Shown here in pieces: positions 32,779 to 40,139 of a stretch of 42,316 nt of DNA. The translations under genes and the position numbers were made by a program. The notes below the pieces were generated by a model that was given only the letters and a program-made list of their open reading frames with translations, was not told the DNA's origin and did not search any database. Location of the stretch: positions 1 through 42,316 of the forward strand of contig CANKTH010000036.1 of NCBI GenBank assembly GCA_947486185.1, in the 5' to 3' direction. Every line of letters starts with the position of its first letter. The stretch's first letter is position 1. The stretch comes from Deltaproteobacteria bacterium (GTDB taxonomy: Bacteria; Myxococcota_A; UBA796; SXON01).

Positions 32779-33717
32779 ATGGATCTGGCGAGTGTCGGAA
32801 TCGTCGTCGGCGTTGTCATCGCCGTCGCGCTGGCCGTCCAAACGGTGTACTGGGTGGTCCGCTACCGCGAGGACGCCGAGGCGCTGACGCTCCAGAAGCG
32901 GCTCGGGCTCGTCGAAGACGAAGATGACATCGCAGCGCGGATCTTCCTACAAGCTCGAGCGAAGCGTGCACAGCGTGGCAGCGTCGATCAGATCCTGCTT
33001 CAGGCGGGTAGCCCCTACCCACTCGACGTGCTCTACACACGGATGGCGATAGGCGCCGGCGTTGGTGCGGTTTTGGCCTTTGCCCTGACCCGCAGCCCGC
33101 TCATCGCGATGCTCGGGGTGATGGGCTTCGGCTTTCTGCCCTATCAGATCCTGAAAATGCAGGCACAAGCCCGCAACCAGCGCCTGTCGGAGCAGCTGCC
33201 CGATGCGCTGGACCTGGTGTCCCGCTCGTTACAGGCGGGCCACGGCATCGCCGACGCGATGCACCTCGTCGCAGACGAGATGCAGCCGCCGATCTCGATC
33301 GAGTTCGGTCGGCTGCACGAAGAGAACAAGCTCGGGCGCGACTTCCGGGAGTCCTTCGCCAACTTGTTGCGGCGGAACCCAGGCAACTTCGACCTCCAGA
33401 TCTTCGCGGGCGCGGTGCTCCTCGCACGCGACACCGGCGGAAACCTGGTGGAGATCCTCAACAGCATCTCAGGGACCGTCCGCGGCCGGTTCCTCTTCCA
33501 GGGCAAGGTCGAGTCCTTGACCTCTGAGGCCCGCTTCACGGGCTACGTTCTCGGCGGTCTGCCGATCTTCATCGCCCTGTTCCTGTCCTGGGTCCAGCCC
33601 GAGTACCTCCGGCCGCTCGTCACCGATCCGCTGGGAAAGCTCGCGCTGGGCTATTGCGTGACGTCGTTCAGCCTCGGCGTCTTCGTGATGCGTGAGATTT
33701 CTACGGTGGACACCTGA
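32779..33717 (+). CDS. tadB: Tad inner-membrane platform protein TadB
   Basis: This 312-residue type II secretion F-like protein has an N-terminal span (about 5-26), cytoplasmic segment, two spans (about 88-130), a central T2SF domain (LPDALDLVSRSLQAGHGIADAMHLVADEM; ILNSISGTVRGRFLFQGKVESLTSEARFTG) and two C-terminal spans (about 250-305). It forms the membrane platform of the Tad system with TadC and contacts CpaF. The ribosome-binding site AGGAGGT lies 8 bp before the ATG. The stop overlaps the tadC start by one base (TGATG). Confidence 0.93.
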   Translation: MDLASVGIVVGVVIAVALAVQTVYWVVRYREDAEALTLQKRLGLVEDEDDIAARIFLQARAKRAQRGSVDQILLQAGSPYPLDVLYTRMAIGAGVGAVLAFALTRSPLIAMLGVMGFGFLPYQILKMQAQARNQRLSEQLPDALDLVSRSLQAGHGIADAMHLVADEMQPPISIEFGRLHEENKLGRDFRESFANLLRRNPGNFDLQIFAGAVLLARDTGGNLVEILNSISGTVRGRFLFQGKVESLTSEARFTGYVLGGLPIFIALFLSWVQPEYLRPLVTDPLGKLALGYCVTSFSLGVFVMREISTVDT

Positions 33718-34643
33718 TGGATCCCGCGATCGTCATCCCTGGGCTCGTCGCACTCACGGTCGTAGGCGTGGCCGCGACGGTCTGGCAGTTGATGCAGCCG
33801 CGCGAGAGGAGCGCCGCGGACCGGCTCGGCACGAACACCCCGGTCGGGGCGGGCCCGACCGAGAGCGATCTCGTCAGCCTCGCGAAACGGGTCGCGCGAT
33901 ACTCGATCTCAGACGACGGCGCCCAGCAGGAAGCTCTACGGAAACGGCTGCTCCAGGCGGGCTTTCGCAGGAAAGACTCGGTCGAACGCTACTCGGGCCT
34001 CCGCACGCTCCTGACCCTCGGCCTCGGGGCGTTGGCGGGCCTCGTGCTGTTCAGCTCTCGCGGGGTGGAGCTGTGGTCCCTCTTCGGCACCCTCCTGGTC
34101 GCGGCCCTCGGCTACTATGGGCCGCACATGTACATTTCCAACATCATCACCAACCGTCAGAACGAGCTGATGAAGGGCTTCGCCGACGCACTGGACCTGC
34201 TGGTAAGCTGCGTCGAGGCTGGTTTGGGTTTGGACGCTGCCTTTCGGCGGGTGGCCGACGAGATCGAGTCGGCGTCGCCGGAGCTGTCCGGCGAGCTGCA
34301 GCTGGTGGGCCATGAGGTCTCGGCGGGAATGGCGCGGGTGGAAGCCCTGCGTCGACTCTCGGATCGTACCGGGCTGGACGAGATCAACTCGCTCGTGAAT
34401 GTGCTGATCCAAGCAGAACGTTTTGGTGCGAGCGTCGCCAAGGCACTCCGGGTCCACTCGGATGGCGTCCGGACCCGAAGGATGCAGAGGGCGGAGACGA
34501 AAGCCGGGCAGGTCTCTCCGAAGCTCACGGTCGTCATGATCCTCTTCATCTTGCCCTGTCTGATGGTGATCCTCCTCGCGCCGGCGATGATCCGGGTCAT
34601 CAACAACTTCGCCCACGTCAACACCACGGCAGGCGCGAAATGA
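33717..34643 (+). CDS. tadC: Tad inner-membrane platform protein TadC
   Basis: This 308-residue T2SF-domain protein partners TadB. The N-terminal span (about 4-24) is followed by a charged linker, two spans near 95-150, and the T2SF core FADALDLLVSCVEAGLGLDAAFRRVADEIE (about 155-185) with EALRRLSDRTGLDEINSLVNVLIQAERFGASVAKALRVHSDGVR, which is characteristic of TadC. A last span follows (LTVVMILFILPCLMVILLAPAM). The start overlaps the tadB stop (TGATG) and the stop overlaps the next ATG (ATGA), so the three are translationally coupled. Confidence 0.93.
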   Translation: MDPAIVIPGLVALTVVGVAATVWQLMQPRERSAADRLGTNTPVGAGPTESDLVSLAKRVARYSISDDGAQQEALRKRLLQAGFRRKDSVERYSGLRTLLTLGLGALAGLVLFSSRGVELWSLFGTLLVAALGYYGPHMYISNIITNRQNELMKGFADALDLLVSCVEAGLGLDAAFRRVADEIESASPELSGELQLVGHEVSAGMARVEALRRLSDRTGLDEINSLVNVLIQAERFGASVAKALRVHSDGVRTRRMQRAETKAGQVSPKLTVVMILFILPCLMVILLAPAMIRVINNFAHVNTTAGAK

Positions 34644-35371
34644 TCCTGCTGCTCGCGCTGCTCGCGTTCGCGGACGCTCCCCTGCGCGAGGAGCCCGGCC
34701 CCGACTGGCGCGACAAGGAGACGCGGAACGCCGCGCAGGTCCAGGTGATCGACACGATGATCAACAGCGGCCTCACCACTGAGGCCCTCACCGCGGTGAC
34801 GGCGATCCGGGCGAAAGAGGGGAGCTCGCCCGCGCTCGATCTGGTCGGTGCCCGCGCGCTCCACGCCAACGGAATGCTCGAAGAGAGCGAGCTCCAGTTG
34901 GAGAAACTCGTGCGCCGCCACCCGCGCAACGGCGGGGCCTGGGCGCTCCTGGGGCTCGTCCGCTCGGACCGGCAAGACGTGGAGGGCGCCACGAAGGCAC
35001 TCACGAACGCCGTGAGGATAAACCCGGAGAATCCGGCCTGGCTCAACAACCTTGGCTACCTCTATTTTTCCACCGGAGACCTGGAGCGTGCCGGGTTGAT
35101 GCTCCGGCGTGCGCTCCGCGTGGACCCGGCGTCGGAACGTACCCGTAACAACCTTGCTTTTGTGCTCGCTGCGCAGGACAAAGACTCCGACGCGCTCGAG
35201 CTGTTCCGCTCGACCGGCGACGAGGCAGACGCGAGGTACAACCTGGGCGTTGCCTGTGAACGCCGGGGCGATGTCGCGGCGGCGCTCAACCAGTACCAAG
35301 CGGCGCTCTCCCAACGTCAGCACGCCGCGGCCACCGCTGCGATCCAACGACTCACCCAGGGCTCCCGATGA
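34640..35371 (+). CDS. tadD: TPR protein, probably TadD
   Basis: This 243-residue exported protein has a short signal peptide (MILLLALLAFADAP), cleaved probably after AFA. No lipobox Cys is present, unlike many TadD lipoproteins. Residues about 50-235 form four or five tetratricopeptide repeats, the clearest being ALDLVGARALHANGMLEESELQLEKLVRRHP, PAWLNNLGYLYFSTGDLERAGLMLRRALRVDP and ARYNLGVACERRGDVAAALNQYQAALS. TadD-type TPR proteins help assemble or localise the secretin. It is coupled to tadC and to the next lipoprotein gene by ATGA overlaps on both sides. Confidence 0.85.
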   Translation: MILLLALLAFADAPLREEPGPDWRDKETRNAAQVQVIDTMINSGLTTEALTAVTAIRAKEGSSPALDLVGARALHANGMLEESELQLEKLVRRHPRNGGAWALLGLVRSDRQDVEGATKALTNAVRINPENPAWLNNLGYLYFSTGDLERAGLMLRRALRVDPASERTRNNLAFVLAAQDKDSDALELFRSTGDEADARYNLGVACERRGDVAAALNQYQAALSQRQHAAATAAIQRLTQGSR

Positions 35372-35595
35372 TCCTCTACCTCCTTCTTGCCTTTCTCGGC
35401 TGCGCCTCTCCGACCCATCTGCAGTACGACCACGGGCGCAGCTTCTACCAGACCATCGCGCTCCAGTCCGACCTGACCCGCAGCACGGTGCCCGCGTACG
35501 GCCTCTCGGGTGAAGAAGCGGCGGCAATCCGGATGCGGGTCCAAGAGTCGTCCACCGACAAGACCGAATCGCTGCCCTCGATCGACGGAAATTGA
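35368..35595 (+). CDS. Small lipoprotein ending the tad operon
   Basis: This 75-residue protein begins MILYLLLAFLGCASP, a lipoprotein signal with lipobox FLGC and Cys at 12. The mature 64 residues are polar (THLQYDHGRSFYQTIALQSDLTR, then a Ser/Glu/Asp-rich tail). Its ATG overlaps the tadD stop (ATGA). Small lipoproteins at the end of tad operons often assist the secretin, but no specific family is recognised here, so the role is inferred from position. Confidence 0.7.
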   Translation: MILYLLLAFLGCASPTHLQYDHGRSFYQTIALQSDLTRSTVPAYGLSGEEAAAIRMRVQESSTDKTESLPSIDGN

Positions 35596-35616
35596 CGCCC
35601 TGGAAACCCGCCCTCC

Positions 35617-35640
35617 CCGGCCTCGGGCGCTGGTGGCCGG
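35617..35640 (+). terminator. Weak hairpin after the tad operon
   Basis: CCGGCC (35617-35622) and GGCCGG (35635-35640) can pair around a 12-nt loop, followed by AGCTTT. The stem is short and the T-run poor. It is the only terminator-like structure in the 102-bp gap between the last tad gene and the next membrane protein. Confidence 0.3.
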
Positions 35641-35697
35641 AGCTTTGGATGTGTCTGGTCTCGACCTGAACCCGCGGTGTTCACGCGCGGACGGTGG

Positions 35698-36738
35698 ATG
35701 AACCCGCCGGCCCCGCCAAAGCTGCCCGAAGCGCTGGACCGGCGCCGGCTCCTCGCACGGACCTTACGTTCGCTCGTCACGGTGCTCCTCACCGCCGCCC
35801 TGGCCCTCTGGGGCTTGCGGTCGATGAATCTGGGCACGGACAGCCTGGAGACGATCACGGCGCGGATCAACTACGGCCCGCTGGCCCTGGCTCTGGTGGT
35901 CCTCGTCGGGGGCATCGTACTCCTGGCCTTTCGATGGCGAGCGCTCATCGTCGAGCGCGAAAAAGTGAGGATCTTGCCGCTGACCGGCGCGCTCCTGGTC
36001 GGTAGTCTCCTCAACTTCGCCCTCCCCGGCCCCGTCGGGGAGGTCGCCGCCGCGGCGCTCGCAGCGCGGCACTCGGGGATCTCAGCCTCGAGCGCCCTCG
36101 CCGCGGGGGTGCACGCCCGCTTCGTAGGCCTGGGTGCCGCTGGCTTATCAGCCTTGATACTTGTGACCTTTGGGACGCTGCCGGTCGACGAGGCCCTGCT
36201 CCGTTGGGTGTACCTCGCGACGGTGCTGATCGCGGGGAGCTCGCTGACGCTCCTCGCGCTCTCCTTCCACCCGGGACCTCTCCGGAAACTATCGGCGTTC
36301 ACCATAGGGCGCTTTCGTAAGCTCGCCTCCCTCGACGCGGCAGTGCAGGGTTTCGCGACCTCCCTGGCGCACGTGGGACGACTGGGCTGGCGGCGCTACG
36401 CGCTGGCCGCCTGCTGGGCGGTGTGCGGGCACGGACTGGTGGTGCTCGCGATCTGGGTGGCGGCGACGGGGCTCGGGGCGGTGCCGAGCGTCGCGGGGCT
36501 GGCGTTCACCTACGCGATGGCCACCTCGGGCGCGGTGGTGCTGGTGGCGCTCCCGGGCACCCAGCTCGGCTGGGACGCTATGTTCTGTACGCTCCTGACC
36601 GCGACGGCCGGGCTGGACCTCGCCGACGCGCTGGTGCTCACGGTGCTCGTTCGCCTTCAGCAGACGATCGTGATGCTGCTCGGCGCGGCGGTCCTCGTGT
36701 GGGAAGACCCGCTCCACGACACCCCGACGTGGGAATGA
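35698..36738 (+). CDS. Flippase-like membrane protein (UPF0104 / LPG-synthase TM domain)
   Basis: This protein of about 346 residues starts at the ATG at 35698 (GGA at 6 bp upstream; GTG 35677 is possible). After a basic N-terminus come about seven or eight membrane spans. The family signature of lysylphosphatidylglycerol synthase N-terminal/UPF0104 proteins is visible: FRWRALIVEREKVRILPLTGALLVGSLLNFALPGPVGEVAAAALAARHSGISASSALAAGVHARFVG, where LLNFALPGPVGEV is the N-P-(x)-G-xGE motif. Such proteins move or modify lipids across the inner membrane. No catalytic lysyltransferase domain is attached. It is distantly paralogous to the protein at 40136-41134. Function at family level only. Confidence 0.8.
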   Translation: MNPPAPPKLPEALDRRRLLARTLRSLVTVLLTAALALWGLRSMNLGTDSLETITARINYGPLALALVVLVGGIVLLAFRWRALIVEREKVRILPLTGALLVGSLLNFALPGPVGEVAAAALAARHSGISASSALAAGVHARFVGLGAAGLSALILVTFGTLPVDEALLRWVYLATVLIAGSSLTLLALSFHPGPLRKLSAFTIGRFRKLASLDAAVQGFATSLAHVGRLGWRRYALAACWAVCGHGLVVLAIWVAATGLGAVPSVAGLAFTYAMATSGAVVLVALPGTQLGWDAMFCTLLTATAGLDLADALVLTVLVRLQQTIVMLLGAAVLVWEDPLHDTPTWE

Positions 36739-36792
36739 GACCGTCGTCGTCGCGGGTTGTATCGCCGGTTGGTCAGCCGGGCAGGAGAGGTT

Positions 36793-36951
36793 AGGGCTCG
36801 TCGGCAAATAGACTGCGAGCACCGAGGGCGTCGCCACGAAGTGAGCGCAAGGCGGGAGGAGGGAGCATACCGAGGTATGCGACCGACGAGCAACGCGGCG
36901 ATCACAACGCGGCGGCGGCCGAATGCCGCAGGTTATTGCCCGACGAGCCCT
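36793..36951. other. Structured intergenic element (candidate ncRNA, leader or small mobile repeat)
   Basis: This element, about 159 bp, lies between the flippase-like gene and the Pro-rich exported-protein gene and has nested pairing. The outer arms AGGGCTCGTCGG (36793-36804) and CCGACGAGCCCT (36940-36951) are perfectly complementary over 12 bp and extend imperfectly. The middle arms GTGAGCGC (36841-36848) and GCGATCAC (36898-36905) pair with one internal mismatch. The inner hairpin GCATACC-GA-GGTATGC (36865-36880) is perfect. A further hairpin GCGGC-CGAAT-GCCGC is at 36915-36929. A second copy of CCGACGAGC (36883-36891) could compete for the left outer arm. The right end is 33 bp upstream of the next ATG. 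I cannot name the family. Confidence 0.55.
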
Positions 36952-36983
36952 TCGCTCGCGTTCCCCATTCCGGAGATCTGAAG

Positions 36984-37670
36984 ATGCGTAAACTGACGCC
37001 GCTGTTGTTCCTGCTGTTTATCGGCGCCAAGAAGAAGAAGGAGCCCGCGCCGGTACCTGTGCCCGAGGTGCCCGTGGTCGCCGCTCCTGCGCCGGCGGCA
37101 CCCGCCGAGCCGCCCCCCCCGCCTCCCCCTCCGGTCGCCCCGAAGAACGCCAGCCTCACCGTGACGGTGACCAGGCAGGATGGCACGAGCAAAGCAGGGA
37201 AAGTGACGGGCATCGAGCGCGCCGAGGACTTCTACGGTGACGGCGCCTGGCTGTCCGAAGACACCAAGCTCAGCCTCGTCGTAGAGGTCGGCACGACCGA
37301 AAAGAGCGTCAAGTGGGCGGACGTCAAGACCATCAGCGTCGTCTCGGGCAAGCTGGGGGAAAATGTAGACTGTACCTACAGCTCCGACTTCAACCCTTGG
37401 ATGTACGAGTGCACCCTGAGAAACGACGTCAGCGTCGTGCTCAAGGACGGCACCAAGGGCAAAGTCAGCTCCCGCCACCTGTGGCGTTTCCACTTCGAAG
37501 ACGGCGAAAAGATTGAGTTCACCCTCTACAAATACTTCGTGCGCGAGCAGGACGACCGCGAGGTGGAGCTCGGCGAAGATCCCGAGAACATGGCGCTCTA
37601 CACCAAGCTCCAGGACCGCCTGCGCACCGACATGAAGTCAACCATGATCAAGGGCGTCACCGTCCAATAG
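36984..37670 (+). CDS. Exported protein with Pro-rich linker
   Basis: This 228-residue protein starts at the ATG at 36984 (GGAG 9 bp upstream), which yields a signal peptide (MRKLTPLLFLLFIGA); the longer frame from 36936 is rejected. The mature N-terminus is KKKKEPAP, then a Pro/Val/Ala-rich linker to about residue 65 with an eight-Pro run. Residues 70-228 form a beta-rich domain (SLTVTVTRQDGTSKAGKVTGIERAEDFYGDGAWLSEDTKLSLVVEVGTTEKSVKWADVKTISV) with two Cys (YSSDFNPWMYECTL and an earlier DCTY) and a helical tail. No family recognised. The KKKK start resembles that of the protein at 9749-10990. It converges on the GAF gene with a 5-bp gap. Confidence 0.7.
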   Translation: MRKLTPLLFLLFIGAKKKKEPAPVPVPEVPVVAAPAPAAPAEPPPPPPPPVAPKNASLTVTVTRQDGTSKAGKVTGIERAEDFYGDGAWLSEDTKLSLVVEVGTTEKSVKWADVKTISVVSGKLGENVDCTYSSDFNPWMYECTLRNDVSVVLKDGTKGKVSSRHLWRFHFEDGEKIEFTLYKYFVREQDDREVELGEDPENMALYTKLQDRLRTDMKSTMIKGVTVQ

Positions 37671-37675
37671 GGGCC

Positions 37676-38431
37676 TCAGCTCCCCGGCGCCAGGCGCGCC
37701 GCGAGGTGGCCCGCGACGGTCTCGGCATCGATTCGGGCGACGCGGCTGAAGCTGCCGTCGCCCAGCCGGTTGATCAGCTCCAGGCAGCCGAACACTTGCC
37801 CGGCCGCGATCAGGGGCACACAGAGCAATGCACGGGTACGGTAGCCGGTGCTGACGTCGATCCCCATGTTGAACCTGGGGTCGCCATAGGCGTCACGGAT
37901 GTTGAACGCCGCCAGGTTCTGGACGCAGAAATAGGCGAAGCCGGTGCCGGTCGGTAATGTGCGGCCGACGAGCCCCGTGGACACCGGCCCGGCCGCGGCG
38001 ACGAACTCAAGGAGTCCGTCCCGCCTCAACAGCAACACCGCCCCGGACTCGGCCTGTGCGATCTGGCAGGCCCAAGCGAGCGCACGATGGCACGCATCCA
38101 CCGGCGTAGGCGCGTTGGCGATCCCATCGGGGCCCGAGGGCCGCTCGGTGCCCGGTTCCTCGGCCGCCACGATGATGATGTCGTCCGGAACAGCCTCCTC
38201 GGTGACATCGTCGTGTTCGGGGGGGCCACCGGCGGGGCTCACCACGAATCCCGCGCCTTGGGTCACGTCGCGCACCAGGACGCGCCCATTGGGCAACACC
38301 TCACAGGCGATCGCCTCGATGTCACCCAACACCCCGAAAAGCTCAAATCCTTTGCCTAGGGCCACCACCCAGTTCGGGGCGAATATCTCCAGCGAGCCGC
38401 GGACCACCGAACTCACGCGATACTGGGGCAT
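37676..38431 (-). CDS. GAF-domain protein
   Basis: This 251-residue protein starts at the ATG at 38431, preceded by GAGGAG at 6 bp, the best ribosome-binding site nearby; longer N-termini are rejected. Residues 1-85 form an all-beta domain (MPQYRVSSVVRGSLEIFAPNWVVALGKG). An acidic linker (about 90-115) leads to a GAF domain (about 118-248) with CHRALAWACQIAQAESGAVLLLRRDG, GFAYFCVQNLAAFNIRDAYGDPRFNMGIDVSTGYRTRALLCVPLIAAGQVFGCLELINR. GAF domains bind small molecules or form dimers. No output domain (kinase, cyclase, HTH) is attached, so it must act through a partner. It is divergent from the GT39-like gene across 85 bp. Confidence 0.85.
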   Translation of the reverse strand: MPQYRVSSVVRGSLEIFAPNWVVALGKGFELFGVLGDIEAIACEVLPNGRVLVRDVTQGAGFVVSPAGGPPEHDDVTEEAVPDDIIIVAAEEPGTERPSGPDGIANAPTPVDACHRALAWACQIAQAESGAVLLLRRDGLLEFVAAAGPVSTGLVGRTLPTGTGFAYFCVQNLAAFNIRDAYGDPRFNMGIDVSTGYRTRALLCVPLIAAGQVFGCLELINRLGDGSFSRVARIDAETVAGHLAARLAPGS

Positions 38432-38516
38432 CTGGGACTCCTCAACACCCGTTCCCGGCGCGACCGGGGGTGAGGGATCAGGATATCTCGTATAGCCTTC
38501 GGAGGGGCGGGCAGGC

Positions 38517-40139
38517 ATGCGAGGACCGATCACGACGTGGCTGATCGTGGCGCTGGCGTTGCTTCTCCGCCTATGGGGACTCGATTTTGGACTCCCGATG
38601 GCGGAGTCGCGGCCGGACGAGCTCACGATCGCCTACCAGGCCATGAAATTCGGGACCCTGGACCTCAACCCGCACTCCTTCAATTACCCGAGCCTGTTCA
38701 AGTACCTCGTGTTCGGGGTTTTTGGCGCGTGGTACGCCGTCGGCCGGCTGATCAGCGAGTTCAGCGGTCAGGAGGAGCTCCTTCGAAGCTTTTTTGCGGC
38801 GGACACGAGCTTTCGCCTGCTGATGCGCCTGTTGGTGGCCGGCTTTGGCACGCTCACGGTCGCGCTGATCACCAAGCAGAGCCGCGGCGCCGGCCTCCTG
38901 CTCGCCGTCGCGTGTCTCCATGTGCGGGACAGCCACTTCGGCGTGACCGATATTCCGATGGGCTTTTTTGCCACGGGGGCCGTGCTCGCCGCCGCTCGGG
39001 TCCAGTCCGACGGGGGCTGGCGGATGACGGTGGTGGCGGCGATGTTGGCAGGTCTCGCCACCTCTACCAAGTACAACGCCGGGCTCTTGTGTGTGCCCCT
39101 CACCGTGGCCGCGCTTCTGGGGCCGGGAGCCTGGCCCGACCGGCTCCGCCGGCTCATCGCCAGCGGCGGGGTCATGGTCGGCGCCTTCGTCCTGGGCACC
39201 CCCTTCGCCGTGCTCGACTTTCCAACGTTCTACAAGGATTTCACCTACGAGCTCACCCACCTGTCCACTGGTCACCGGATCGACATCGGAATCGGCTACG
39301 TACACCACATCACCGAGTCGCTGCGCCACGGCGTCGGTTTGCCCCTGCTCGTGGGCGGCGCCATCGGCATCGTGGACGCGTTTCGCCATAGCTGGCGCCG
39401 GGCGCTGACGCTGTACGCGTTCCCTCTGGTGTACTACCTGGTAATCGGTCACGGTGAAACTGCGTTCTTTCGCTACATCCTGCCCGTCGTGCCCTTCTTG
39501 TGCCTCGGCGCGGGTGAGCTCGCCGACCGGCTGGGTCCCCGCATCGCCGTACTGGCGATGATGGCGCTACCAACAGCGTTTTCGTCGATACACGTCGTTC
39601 GACTCATGGCCGCGGGCGACACCCGGGAGGCGATGGGCGCGTATATCGAAGCCGAGGTCCCCACCGACGCGACGATCGTGCACGGCGGCACCGGCTCGGG
39701 TGCGCCGCTGCTTCAACGCAACGTCGCCAACCAGACCCGCGAGTACGAAGCCCGTGCGGGCCGAGCTGACTCCGCCGGCTTCCGGAAACCCGATGACCTG
39801 CGATGGTATCAGGCCGAACGGCCCCGATACGACCTGTGGGTGTTGCGGAAGGAGGGCCTGGAGTTGGCGAGCCAGAAGGAGGTCAGCGAGGTGCTAAGCG
39901 ACCCGCCCGAGTGGCTCCTCCTCGAAGAATACGGGCTGGTGCATTACGCCGCCGTCCCGGAAGCGGTGCGGGAGCTCGCTCGCCGCCGCTATGTGAAAGT
40001 GCACAGTGAGAGGGCGTGGTCCGGGCGGGTCTCGCCGGTCTTTGACCAGCAGGACGCGTTCTACCTCCCGATCGCCGGTTTCGGCGGATTCCGTCGGATG
40101 GGCCCGACCCTTCACCTCTACCACCGAAAGGACCTATGA
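38517..40139 (+). CDS. GT39-like membrane mannosyl/aminoarabinosyl-type transferase
   Basis: This 540-residue GT-C protein has about ten membrane spans and the catalytic first periplasmic loop containing RPDEL (32-36), as in protein O-mannosyltransferases and ArnT-like enzymes, where a DE or DD pair near the first span binds the polyprenyl-phosphate sugar. FNYPSLFKYLVFGVF and HFGVTDIPMGFFATGAVLAAA also fit the GT39/PMT_2 pattern. The C-terminal 150 residues are soluble and periplasmic. It is coupled by ATGA to the flippase-like protein at 40136, which may deliver or share its lipid-linked substrate. Donor sugar and acceptor are unknown. Confidence 0.82.
   Translation: MRGPITTWLIVALALLLRLWGLDFGLPMAESRPDELTIAYQAMKFGTLDLNPHSFNYPSLFKYLVFGVFGAWYAVGRLISEFSGQEELLRSFFAADTSFRLLMRLLVAGFGTLTVALITKQSRGAGLLLAVACLHVRDSHFGVTDIPMGFFATGAVLAAARVQSDGGWRMTVVAAMLAGLATSTKYNAGLLCVPLTVAALLGPGAWPDRLRRLIASGGVMVGAFVLGTPFAVLDFPTFYKDFTYELTHLSTGHRIDIGIGYVHHITESLRHGVGLPLLVGGAIGIVDAFRHSWRRALTLYAFPLVYYLVIGHGETAFFRYILPVVPFLCLGAGELADRLGPRIAVLAMMALPTAFSSIHVVRLMAAGDTREAMGAYIEAEVPTDATIVHGGTGSGAPLLQRNVANQTREYEARAGRADSAGFRKPDDLRWYQAERPRYDLWVLRKEGLELASQKEVSEVLSDPPEWLLLEEYGLVHYAAVPEAVRELARRRYVKVHSERAWSGRVSPVFDQQDAFYLPIAGFGGFRRMGPTLHLYHRKDL

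Noticed and set aside
36865..36880. GCATACC-GA-GGTATGC as an intrinsic terminator of the flippase-like gene
   Set aside because: No U-tract follows and it is embedded in larger nested stems, so a structured element is a better description.
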